Below the pieces are notes generated by a model. That model did no database searches. It was not told where the DNA came from and worked only from the letters and a program-made list of their open reading frames with translations. Positions 24,552-35,400 of a DNA stretch of 62,102 nucleotides are shown here, one piece after another. Position 1 is the first letter of the stretch; every line of letters starts with the position of its first letter. Location: the NCBI GenBank assembly GCA_001579985.1, contig LRSR01004869.1, positions 1 through 62,102 of the forward strand, written 5' to 3'. The position numbers and the translations under genes were made by a program. This DNA comes from Hypsibius dujardini. Taxonomy: Eukaryota; Tardigrada; Eutardigrada; Parachela; Hypsibiidae.

Positions 24552-27381
24552 ATTGTATATTCGTGCACGAAATTGCAGTATTCAGAAAAAAATGGAATAG
24601 TGAGGTTTGAAAGTATTGCGTCATGGACCTCAAAATAAAACAAATCCCATCCCTAAATAAGCCTATTCATGTCTGAAAAGGGTGTCTGAATAAACAAAGA
24701 GCCCGGTGTGACGTCACGTGTGAGTTTTTTAAATGTTCACAAAGGCCAAAAGTAAGGAGACTCAATAAGTCAACGAATCAGACATTGTTTGGGGGCAAAC
24801 ACACTCTTGCACAGCAGAGCCGGTCGGTGTCTCGTTAAGGTTTTTGGCCGAAAGCGAGGGGGCGAATTCCTATTAAATATCATCCACACCGTACACTTGA
24901 AGTATCGAAACCGTGTCTGAATAATTTTGTTGGAGTATGCTACTCATATGGTAAAACGGAAGTGATTAATTTTAAAGACATAGTTGATTGTTGAGATAAA
25001 CTATCAGCTTTGATGGGACGATTTACTAGACCGCGTAAACAACTAAGAAAAACCTTGTCTGCGTATTTTTTTTATTGAAAGCCCTAGAAATTTAGCCGGC
25101 GATTAATAGTTTACTGCCATGACTCCTGGATCAGCGTGATAGGTGTACGAGACGGAGTTCCTTAGACCGGCCGGGAAACGTGAGCAATAACGTGATTTTA
25201 CCAGGCTCCCTATTCTTACATACTTTCTGCAAAATTCAGTTCAATCCTAAATCACTCAGGCTTTTAGCCGTGTATTGCTAGACAACTCATCTATCGTTCA
25301 GTTTTTCAAGGGAGCAAATCCAAGACCACAAAAATTGCTTGGTTGACAAGGTCATGACGCCTATCAACCGATTTGACCTAGGGGTGGGGTCAGTATCCGT
25401 CACTTAAAGAAACACTGACTAGAAGAATTTTTGATGCGGATTTACTCAAAAATGTTCTTATATGGAAACTGGTAGCAACCATTAAAGAATTGGGGAATAA
25501 AAGACAAAATATTCATCCAATTATTTTGTATCATAAATACTTGGGTTTTTCTCTCGATTTTCGGACCTTCTATTTTTTCCTTCCGATATTTATATTTGAA
25601 TTGATTTTCCATATTTGTGGACAAATGTATCGCCTGCGTTCAAAAGTGTTGCCACGGTATGCCCAGAGTTTCGCTCGCTTATATAAATGGAAGAGAATGT
25701 CCATCACTTTAACAGTGCTCCCAATGGAGTCCCAAATCTTCCCAACGGTTTTACGAAGTTTTATAAGTTCGTTGCAAAAAAATGATTGCACGGACGGACG
25801 AAAACTAATAGATTGTAAGAAAATCAACACCGAGACCCAGCTGAGCAAAACTGTATTTTCCAGAGGGTGCGGCATTTGAATTGCAGTTAAAAATGTTTGC
25901 TTTAAATTCAAAATGAATTTAAGAACGGTCCATTGATCTGATTCCCTCCCCCAAAGCCTTCTACAATGCAAAAAGACTAGATTCACAAAAATTATTTATG
26001 TCACGGATCGTTACAAGCCTGCTGGAGTCGCCAGGACCGCAGAAAAACGATGGTCCCAACTTCGCTGATGACACCTGCAGATTTGCGAAAACAGAGCTAG
26101 CTTCCCAACATATTCAGACGCCAGAGGATATCGAAGACTAGTTTAATCGTACTGACATTCAGCCCTAGTGAACATAACGCATAAGGAAAAATATTGTGTC
26201 TGACGAAAACCCTTAAACATTTTACGTAATTCGTAAGAAACTTCAGAAAACGCATTTCATACATTGTATGACCAGCGAAATTTTATAATTCCATACGAAT
26301 AAGCTCAAGTTTTACAAATTTTGTAACAATGCTTTGTAAAAAAAGTTTTGGACCATGCTTTCATCTTTCTTTAAAATTTTATCATACGATTTATTGAACT
26401 ATTACTTATGTTTGTTTGAAAACAACTCTGGAAATTATTCTCAAAAAAGTCGTTGAGATATGCTCAATGTCAAATTGCGCGAATCTCTTAACTACTGACG
26501 CTTGACAATCAAGTTATAATAGTGCCGGAATATTGTTCCAGTCTTCCCACAGTCGTGAAACGTGAAAGCATAAGTTTCGCAATTCTTCACGAAAATGCTA
26601 CAACTGTTTTAGAACTATATATATTTCGCGGTGTTTTGAAATAAATTGAATTTCACTATTGCGTCCCACAAGATACCAAACCCCGGCCACCCTGCGCAGA
26701 TCCCCGTCATCAACTTCGGATTTGGTAAGGGCTGGCAAATTTATTGTTCATCGTTCAATAAAGAATAAAAATCTGAGTTAAGCTTTTACATACTCATAAA
26801 TATTATGCCATAATACGTAAATTTATAATTATATTTTAAAGTAAATATAACAAATTATATAGTAAATAATTAGATTTAAATTTAGAAATATATATATAAA
26901 TCATTTATTTAAATAGATTCTATTATATATTACGATTATGATATCATGAAAAAAAAATTGCAGTTATATAACATACAAAACGTTATTGAATAATATATGT
27001 AATCATTGTGTATATACAAGTATACCTGAATTAATTTTAACACATTTTATATACACTTTATAGATGCAATTTGAATATATTGTATTATTATTGTTTATTA
27101 TTTATTATTTGATGGATATATTGATAAGAGCATCTTATCAGTTTTTAACTTTTTTAAGCCCACGTTAGTTTTCACACAAATCCTGTACAGAAACTTGTAT
27201 TTCTTCCTTATAATATACGGATCTACAACCTTTTATAAGACTAACAGCTGTCACATGTCAAGAAAAACGTAGGGCTTCACACTTTTACTTATATTACGAA
27301 CTACTTGTTCACTACGGGATTGTCAAGCACACACGAAATTGCATTGAATGGCTACCAAAGAGAAGTTTGTTTTGTGGAGGT
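24552..27381. other. Intergenic, one CRE-palindrome repeat copy and an AT-rich tract
   Basis: About 24660-24800 contains a copy of a dispersed sequence centred on TGACGTCACGTG (see findings). 26760-27130 is AT-rich low complexity. No gene recognised. Confidence 0.4.
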
Positions 27382-30059
27382 TTATGCGGCAGGAGCATCA
27401 GCAGCAAGAGATGTGGCGATGGATTCCAGACCTTTGAGCAGTGCGATCGTAACTGATCGGCATTGCGGGCTCGTGTCAAGAGTATTATCGATGATCTGGA
27501 TGGCTCTGGTAGCAGCAGAGAAACTTGAAAGAAGGCTCGACCAAGGACCGGGTGCCGCTACTACGACATTCCGTGCACCTGCGTCGAAAATGGCAGCGTA
27601 TGCGGCGCCGCGCTGCTGCAGCTGTCGCTGATAGAGCTCTGCAAATATGATGAAATGATATTGATTTTGACTGTCATTAAACTATCAATGTGAAAACTGC
27701 TGGCGGCTAAAGACGGCAAAATTAAATTAAGTTAAATTTTTTTATTAAAAAGAAAATTCATATTTTAGCCATATAGAAATCCTTAGCCAAAAATTATAGT
27801 TATAGTTGATTAATCTTAGCAGAATTGGAGCTCATAAAAAATTGTTTCGGCTGGGCTAAAATAAACGCTTTAGATGCTAAACTAAGCCGATCTAAGATAT
27901 TTTTTTTTCTTGGCTGATAACCGATTAGTCAGCTGACCCAATTCAGCTTTTGCCATCCATAATGACGACAAAAGAGTTTATTCCTCAATGCCAGATTGAA
28001 TTCATTGTGATTTTAAAGAACCAGTTAATCCTGCGCATGTCGAAATAACTCACAAGTTCGTCGGCCTTTAAGGCAGTTTATGAATTTGGCGACAAGTTCG
28101 AAAATCCACTCGACTTTTATTTGAAAGTTATTTTTCTGTATTTCACTTCGGATTGTGGTGTGATGAGTACTTGAATTGTGCAAAGCAATTTTAATGAGGC
28201 AGGTGGCGCGAAATTCGTCTACAGAAGGAAATCTTCATCGATAATCAAAGTTTAAATTGGCGCTTATTTCAGGGTGAGGACAGAGTTTGTAAAGTTTTCT
28301 GCGCTAAAGATGTTTTTTCACGAATTGTTCTGCGTTCATGAAGTGTTCCACGGAGTTTCTGGAGAGGAACCAAGTCAGAAAACAAGTTTATTGAGGAATT
28401 TTTTAAGGCAAAAAAAGTCTTTGAATACGATCACCTGTTGTATATATTACTGGTTATGGAAAAGCACGGCACAGAAGCTGAAATTAGCACATTGCACATG
28501 CTGCACGATGAAACAATAGCATGGCGGGAGTTTGAAACACAAAGTCACTGGAATTCTCGTTTTTCTGAAGTTCCGTATTTCGGACGATAATGAAAATATT
28601 TAACCCGGATTCTGCTTTAAACAATAAACTAAAAAAAAAAAATTTTTCTCATATTAGCGCCAACAAAACAACAATAATATTCATCTCTAAGTCAAAATTT
28701 GTGTAATAAAATTCCATGAGCCAAGAATTACCGTTTTTTTACGGCGACTGGCAGCTTCCTTTAATTTCAAAACGTGCTAAATTCTTTGTTTCCACATCAG
28801 AAAATTGTAAATTAAATTTCAGATCGATTTTCATATTACAAATATCAGGTGAACCTCGAGAGGCGGAAACTTTAATCACAATGTATCTGAAGTGAAATTT
28901 TTCTTGATTTATTTTCGTAACAAGGGCTCTCTAGTTTGGTATTTGTATGATGATACAGTATTAATAGGAAAATCAAAGAAACTAAAAGTATTTTCGTTTT
29001 AAGTTTAAGTAAAACGGCCTCTATGCCTTCTGAACGTAGTCTGATGGACGTCACTTGCAAACAATTTGCGAGAAAATTAAATTCGTCTGGTCCTATTTAT
29101 CTATTAAACTTATTGAGATTCACAGGAAATGCTGCGTAAACGAATATTTTACCCTGAATATTGCTAGGGCCCGATATAGAAAACATCACTTACGTTCTTC
29201 CGCAGTCGCATTTTCTACGATGGTTGCATTGACATTGGCGATTGCGTTGAGAACGTCTATGCCGTAGGCCGTGTTGACAGCTACACAGGATCTTCCGTTT
29301 GCCGCACCATCATCTCCTTTCACCACCTGATTGAGTATGACGTACTGCTGGGCCAGTCGTAGAACACGTGCTGGGTATGGGCTGCTGTTGTCGAGAACCT
29401 TCGGTGACACTGCGATTTCCACGGCAGACTGTTTCAGGTCAGCTTCAACTTGAGCTAGGGCTTGTAGGATTCCCTTTGCCTGAGCTATTTAAATAAAACC
29501 ACTAATAAATTTACGCTGCAGATTTGATAAGTCCAACTCGTTATCATTTTGTTAAAGTTTGTACGATCGCCACACCAGAAGTAGTGATCATACATTTTTC
29601 TTAAAATCATATCAATGAATTGATAAATCATTTAGAATCAAATGACATCCGGGAACGCAGTTATGAGATAACAAGTCCGTGCAGTGTTATCTTGAAAATC
29701 GGTTCCCAATAACTTTAGATCGACTTTGTTGAAGAAATTCAAGTGAATTTTGGCCAAAAATACGCTATATCTATCTATGTACCCTGTATGTTTTGGCTGT
29801 ATTATCTGTATATTTATTATGTTTATTATTTTTATTATATTTAACATAATGTGTCATAAAACATCCAGACAGGCGCTGATATTGAATGATATTAAGAGAG
29901 GCGCTGTACTCACCTTCACTGGGTGCTGCATCGCAAGTCACAACGACACTGCAGATGACACCTACAAAAGATCATCTTTACCGAATTTTATGCAGAATGC
30001 TTCAATATTTGAGCTAACTTACCTATAGTGATGAGAAAAACGCGAAGAGCTCCTTCCAT
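27382..30059 (-). CDS. Secreted 210-residue helical protein, 4 exons
   Basis: Minus-strand exons 30023-30059, 29914-29961, 29194-29484 and 27382-27638 join in phase to 633 nt (210 residues plus TAA). The start is MEGALRVFLITIGVICSVVV, a clear signal peptide split by introns 1 and 2. The mature protein is rich in Ala, Val, Leu, Gln and Asn with no further membrane helix. Each half carries one Cys in a similar setting (GRSCVAVNTAYGIDVLNAIA in exon 3, SPQCRSVTIALLKGLESIA in exon 4), preceded by a comparable helical stretch. That suggests an old internal duplication or one disulfide between the halves. Exon 3 has N-glycosylation sequons (NSS, NAT, NAT). A TATATAA box lies 83 bases upstream of the ATG. 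I do not recognise the family. An extracellular helical carrier or lineage-specific secreted factor is a guess. Confidence 0.8.
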
Positions 30060-30141
30060 GTTTGCGGTTAACTGTGAATGTGAAAGCAGTGATCAATAAT
30101 TACGAGCAATTTTCTGTCCAAAATAATAATGAAACAGCGCA

Positions 30142-30148
30142 TTATATA
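30142..30148 (-). promoter_or_regulatory. TATA box of the 210-residue secreted protein gene
   Basis: On the minus strand this reads TATATAA, 83 bases upstream of the ATG at 30059, a fitting distance for a core promoter with a short 5'UTR. Confidence 0.5.
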
Positions 30149-30948
30149 GCCGACTGGATTTCAGTTGGTCTGTAAATCAATGTACCACAGCAGGAAATAC
30201 AGTACGAGTAGTTGATGTAACGATTTTTTTTCATCGGGTGCCTAGATGTCTTCATGTCCAAAGTACGGCCTGACAGTAAACAACTGTTCCCAAGAAGCGT
30301 TGATACTATCTTGATCATCGGTCACTTTTTAAGCAGCAGCGAGTTCAGTAGGTGAGAATAACACTTCAAATGTGGTCAAACTGCTTTGATCTTTAGGCGA
30401 TTATAATTCCTTCTGCTTTTTTTACTAAGGCCAGCGAGACCTTCGAGACCAGTGGCAGCCTCGTGATGCGAAAAAAAGTGTTTCCCAAGGAACTCGTTCG
30501 TTTACCCATCCGGCAATCTTATTGGACGGACCGAATAGTAGATGTTTCGTTCTGCATCAATATTCATGGGTGGTGGCGGACCTTATTTTCAAATAAATCT
30601 GGTTTTCTCACATTTCCGGAGTACATTTTTTTTAGAAATTCTGTTCAGATAACACATTATGGTAGTTCCTGGAATTCCCAAAAAGTCACGTAACGTAATC
30701 AGACGTCCGTTCTGAGTTTCACAGATTTGTTTTCAAAAATATGCCTAACAAATGTTGTCACAATAATTTGTCACGTTTTGAAAGCAGCGCTTTCTGAGAT
30801 CTGGAAAAAAATGGAAAATCAATTGAAAGTACGTAGTAACATAAAAACAAGTAAGTTGCTTTGTGCGAGTTTATAAAGACAATCGTTAAAAAGCAACACA
30901 TTTTTTCACGAGAATTTCTGCTGGAGATGGAATACAGGAAAACAGTAA

Positions 30949-31253
30949 GGGTATTCAATGTTCGCTTATTTGCAGCGTTTATCTCGCTATTTCAAACTCG
31001 CTAATCTCCCTGGTTTTGCGCGCCCTTGCAACGGTGATACGAAGACACGCCCCCTGGCTTACCTGAGGCTGTGTTTCCTTGGCTAATCTCAACTGACATG
31101 GACCACGCACAAGACAGATGCACCCAATTAGCGAGCAGATAATTGAGAAAAGGAGCTCCTTGGCTGCTTTTCTCGCTTATCTTCAAAACCAGGGAGATCA
31201 GCGAGTTTGAAATAGCGAAATAAACGCCGCGAATAAGCGAACTTTGAATACCC
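30949..31253. mobile_element. MITE with about 70-bp terminal inverted repeats
   Basis: The left arm (30949-31018, GGGTATTCAATGTTCGCTTA...) and right arm (31184-31253) are inverted copies with only a handful of mismatches. The interior is about 165 bases with no transposase. Total 305 bp. The bases flanking the ends (TAA and TCA) give no perfect target duplication, so the superfamily is uncertain. Confidence 0.7.
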
Positions 31254-32451
31254 TCAGCATTGAGACGGATTTTTATCTTTTCTTGGTCAGTGGTCCGGTT
31301 GAATGACGCTCTTCTCACAAGCTATTGTCAATTCCCCATTCACGTAATCATGCTGAAAAAAATATTATTGTATTAGCTGGTAAAAGGTTGAAAGACCCAT
31401 AAAGTTAGAAAGCAGAGAAGTTGATCTTGTGCAATCCGTGAATTCCTTGGACGAATAAAAAATGACGACGAAATAATTGAATTGAAGCACTAAAAAACAA
31501 AGGAGATCTCCGAGCAGAAAAAAGGTTCTTGCAAAATCAAGTGACATGCGCCAGCCAGTCCGAGCCAGTCACATTTTAACTTGCGCGCAACAGATTTGCA
31601 CTGGTAGCGTTTCTACATCTAGGAAAAACGGATCTTGTGATTTGTTCCCGCCATCATTCCCAGAGGCACTCAAGAATGTCGAAGAATTTTTGAAGCACAT
31701 AACATCTGGATTCGTCGCCATTTTTTCCCGAAATCGAATAGTGAGTAAAAGAGAATAAAGTGATGACAGCAATATTTTTATTGCTCATTGTTTCTTCTTT
31801 TAATGTCTTGTCCTAATATTCTAAGATTCTAAGATGAGAGTGCGTCCGTTAACCAAATGCTTTCGTACTTGAACAAATTTGGAAAGTTACATTTTGGCTC
31901 AAATAAAATTCAAATATTTTGTTTAGTCTTGCTGATTGTCGATTAGTCGCTCTAGTGACTACTTCAGAGCTAAATTTAAGGGCAACCGGCGCCTTGAAAT
32001 CGTCCTTAAATTTCGCCGGGTCGCCAGCCGCAGTGACCATGGATTATTGATTTCGTGTTCCAATCTATTTTTTATGACTCCTTGTTGAGTTGGCAAACTT
32101 TTTGTCCTTTTTCAGTTTTCAAAAAAAATTCTATAACGTCATCGGACGTAGCCCTCCCTCTCGAGCACTCTTTTGATAACTTTGAATGGCGAATATCTTC
32201 TGATTAACTTCGTTTTGCACTTTTCCGGTAGGCATTAACAATTGCAACCTTCAAAAGTCAGTGTTTTAAGTAAGCAAGACGCATTACAGAGAAAAAGAGG
32301 AAGAACCGTAAAAAAACTTATATTGGCCTTATGGGCGGAGTCAATCCAGGACAACATTTAAAAGAAATTGGACCTCGCGCAAATATCGGGAAAGATTGAT
32401 TGTACTTATACGCCTGAGTTTTTGATTAGGTTAAGCATAAACTAGCTTCAG
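31254..32451. other. Region upstream of the receptor ectodomain exons
   Basis: The 5' exons of the following receptor gene (signal peptide and first half of the ligand-binding fold) should lie here or further upstream, but none could be identified with confidence. A frame at 31546-31752 ends at an ATA|GTGAGT donor, but its phase does not fit the exon at 32452. Confidence 0.35.
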
Positions 32452-35400
32452 ATGACACTTTCCGTATGATATCAGAGAGGGTACTGAAACAGCTTAGGAT
32501 TGGTGGTTTCAAAGTCACATCCCGAGCCGTGAGCGCTTCTCAATTCAGTGTGAGCAACTGGAGTGAACTGCTGTCGCTAGTCAAGGCGAGCTGTCGCAGT
32601 AAGAATGTTATACAATCGTTTTAATCATGCTCTAGAAGTAGACTTGTTTTAACATATGTTTGGCCATTAGAAATATTTGAAAACTGAAAAGCAAGATTGC
32701 ACAAAATAAATCTCAACAAAAATTGACGTCGAAATGTTATTCATTGCGCATCTTCCCTAATTTCTATAATATCCCGGCTGTTTTGGGTGTGTTCTTATAT
32801 TTATGGAAATGTGAAGATAGAATTACCTACCAACCTGGTTCTTCTCCGCTCTGTGACGCCTTCTTCATTGCAGTTGTTCTATTTTTCGGAGGATCTACAC
32901 CGCTTCACCACTTACTGGTTTGAATTCCACCATTTTGTCTACTGAATATGGAATGTTTGTGTTTTCGTTTGCTTAATATTTCAATGTTCCAGACAGCAGC
33001 TGCGGGTGTTAATATGACGAACGGAGAATATGTAATCATAACCAAATTTGTAACCCCATATTTTCGTAGTCATCATTGAGTGGTACTATTTACCTATATG
33101 CAGCTATACTTGGCTCTGCAACCGTTTGCCCACAGTCGATTTGGGAAGTTCAACTGGAACAGTAGCGATGACGCTGGTGGCAGTGGAAATATAATTGATT
33201 ACAACGTAAGGAAAATATAAATTTTATTGTTTTGCCCATATCGATTCGTTGAATAATCGGTTTCCCTATCTTGATTTTTTCCTCCTTAACAAGATTCAAC
33301 AAATCAATTGTTATTTTTGAACCTTTCAGCAAATTCGGGCAGCCTACCATCGAACGGACCGAGATTTATATCAGATCAGTGAGCTTGTCTGTTCATGGAA
33401 GAGTCTCTCCTCAGCTGGAACGGAATTGGTAATGATTTTCTTCTTTTTGAAAACTCTCGAATGGCTCATTTGATTTTCTTTCCATTGAGCCGGTTCCCTT
33501 CCTCACGGGCACTTACACCGCATTCGAGCTGCTGGGGGCTGTAAGTGTTTCATTCGTTGGAGCATTGTGTCCTGACAATTTGTTTTGGTTTTTCAGGTAT
33601 TAAACAACCTGGTAACTAGCGATCACTCGCCGTCCATTCGGCAGCTGCAAAGTGGGAGATATCTAGTCGCAAGTGCCATCAATAAAACCTACCGACTTGG
33701 GACAGGCTCACTGAAACTGAGCAGCAAGGCGTACCGTCAAGCGACGATAGACATTCGACAGTTTAATGAGATCAGCGGTGCCATGCAGGTACGAAGCCAT
33801 CTAATTTCTAAAAAGTATCCTAACACTTTTGATGAAACGAAAATAACTATTTGGAAAAATTAATTAATTACAGACGGTTTTTGGCACTTTTTTTAAAACT
33901 TTGGAGGAAGAAAGTAATCTGGTGTTTATGAATTTGAGCTTTTTGATTAGCTGTTGAAAAGCAATCGGATTTTTTTTTCTTGCCTTCAAGCTGATGGTTC
34001 AAACGTTGTACGTCGTGGAATTCAAAAAACGGGTAAAATTGAGCCTATGTTTTTATGGAATGCGCTTGTTTTCGAAGTCTACGCGCTAAAACTTCTCGAA
34101 AATTCCAAATTCATAAAAATCATTTCTTCATCATTCTTAGTTTCAAAAAGATTCCCCACAAAAGACAAAGAACCAAGTGTTACGTCACGTGGGCTTCTCG
34201 ATTTTCCAGAATCACGAAAAGTTAGGAAACTCAATGAGGCATCGAATTAAATAATGTTTTGGAGCAAGCATTGGCATGTACGTCAGCCAGTTCCGGCGAC
34301 ACAAGAATATTTTTAGTCGAGAACAAAGAGACAAATTCCCTTTAAAAGAGGATCAAAAGTACTGAATTTATAGTGCAGTTCAGGAAATATGAAGTTTCTT
34401 AATGTTAACGGGCTTTTTAAGAATCCAGAGAAAGGACCCTTTTGGAAGCCGCAAAATCGGTTGAAATTTGCCCGATTACAGCGTCTTAAGAACAAAGAAA
34501 TTGCTAAATGTCAGTGGCGCGTGGGGCAAACTTATTTTTTATGTGCCCCCCTCTTACCCCGCAGAGTATGTTTAATGTAAATGCAAAGCCGTAAGGGCAC
34601 AATGCAATGAATGCATCACGTGCTAAATTGAACTCTCAAAAGGCAAAAGCGGAACCAGTGAAATACAGCACAAAATCTTGGGACAGCAACGAAATGAAGC
34701 GCGGCAGCAATCCTTATCGGGTGTTTCGAAAACGTAGCATTGCCAATGGCAATGGCAATGGCAGTGGCAATGGCAGTGGCAATGGCAGTATGAATGGCAA
34801 TGGCAATGGCAATGGCAGTGACATTTCAGTATTGCAGTCTACTTCGAAATTGACCACTACTGGACACTGGTCAGTTACAAATCATGGCAATAATACTTGA
34901 CTCATGTCTTGGAAAAAACTGTACCCCGAAGTCGACTACAGTACAGCTGTGCTCAGGCTACTTTGAGGGTCGTTGTTTGGGTTATCGGGTAGGGGTGATA
35001 CGCGTCAATCAAGCTTTGATTGATTTAGGTCACATTATTGCACATCTTAAACAATTTGTTGTCGTTTTTATTTTCGAGCGATATCCTCTGCATTATATTG
35101 CAGTTTCTTCACAATGTCGTTGTCAATAGGATTGAATTCATTTGTTAAGAGCATTCCATCGCCTATGACGTACACGCCTCGAAAGAAAAGCATAGATATT
35201 TTTTTGTAGCCAATAAATCAATCAACAACAAAGTCAGATTTGTGATTGTCCCACACGGCCCACCAGAACCCAAACGACGACCCTCAAGTAAACTCAGCAC
35301 AGCTGTAATTTCCTAAATGAAAATTATTCGATACTTTGCACGTAGTGGACACTGGTTCACTACGATGTAATGCTTCCCCGATTCCATTGTCCGATAGGGG

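Noticed and set aside
27305-27631. 108-codon plus-strand frame
   Set aside because: Exactly opposite the last exon of the minus-strand secreted-protein gene, whose splice sites and phase fit.
34607-34900. Open frame with long Asn-Gly / Ser-Gly run
   Set aside because: Product of the GGCAAT hexanucleotide repeat; the inverted copy at 36634 gives the same peptide on the other strand.
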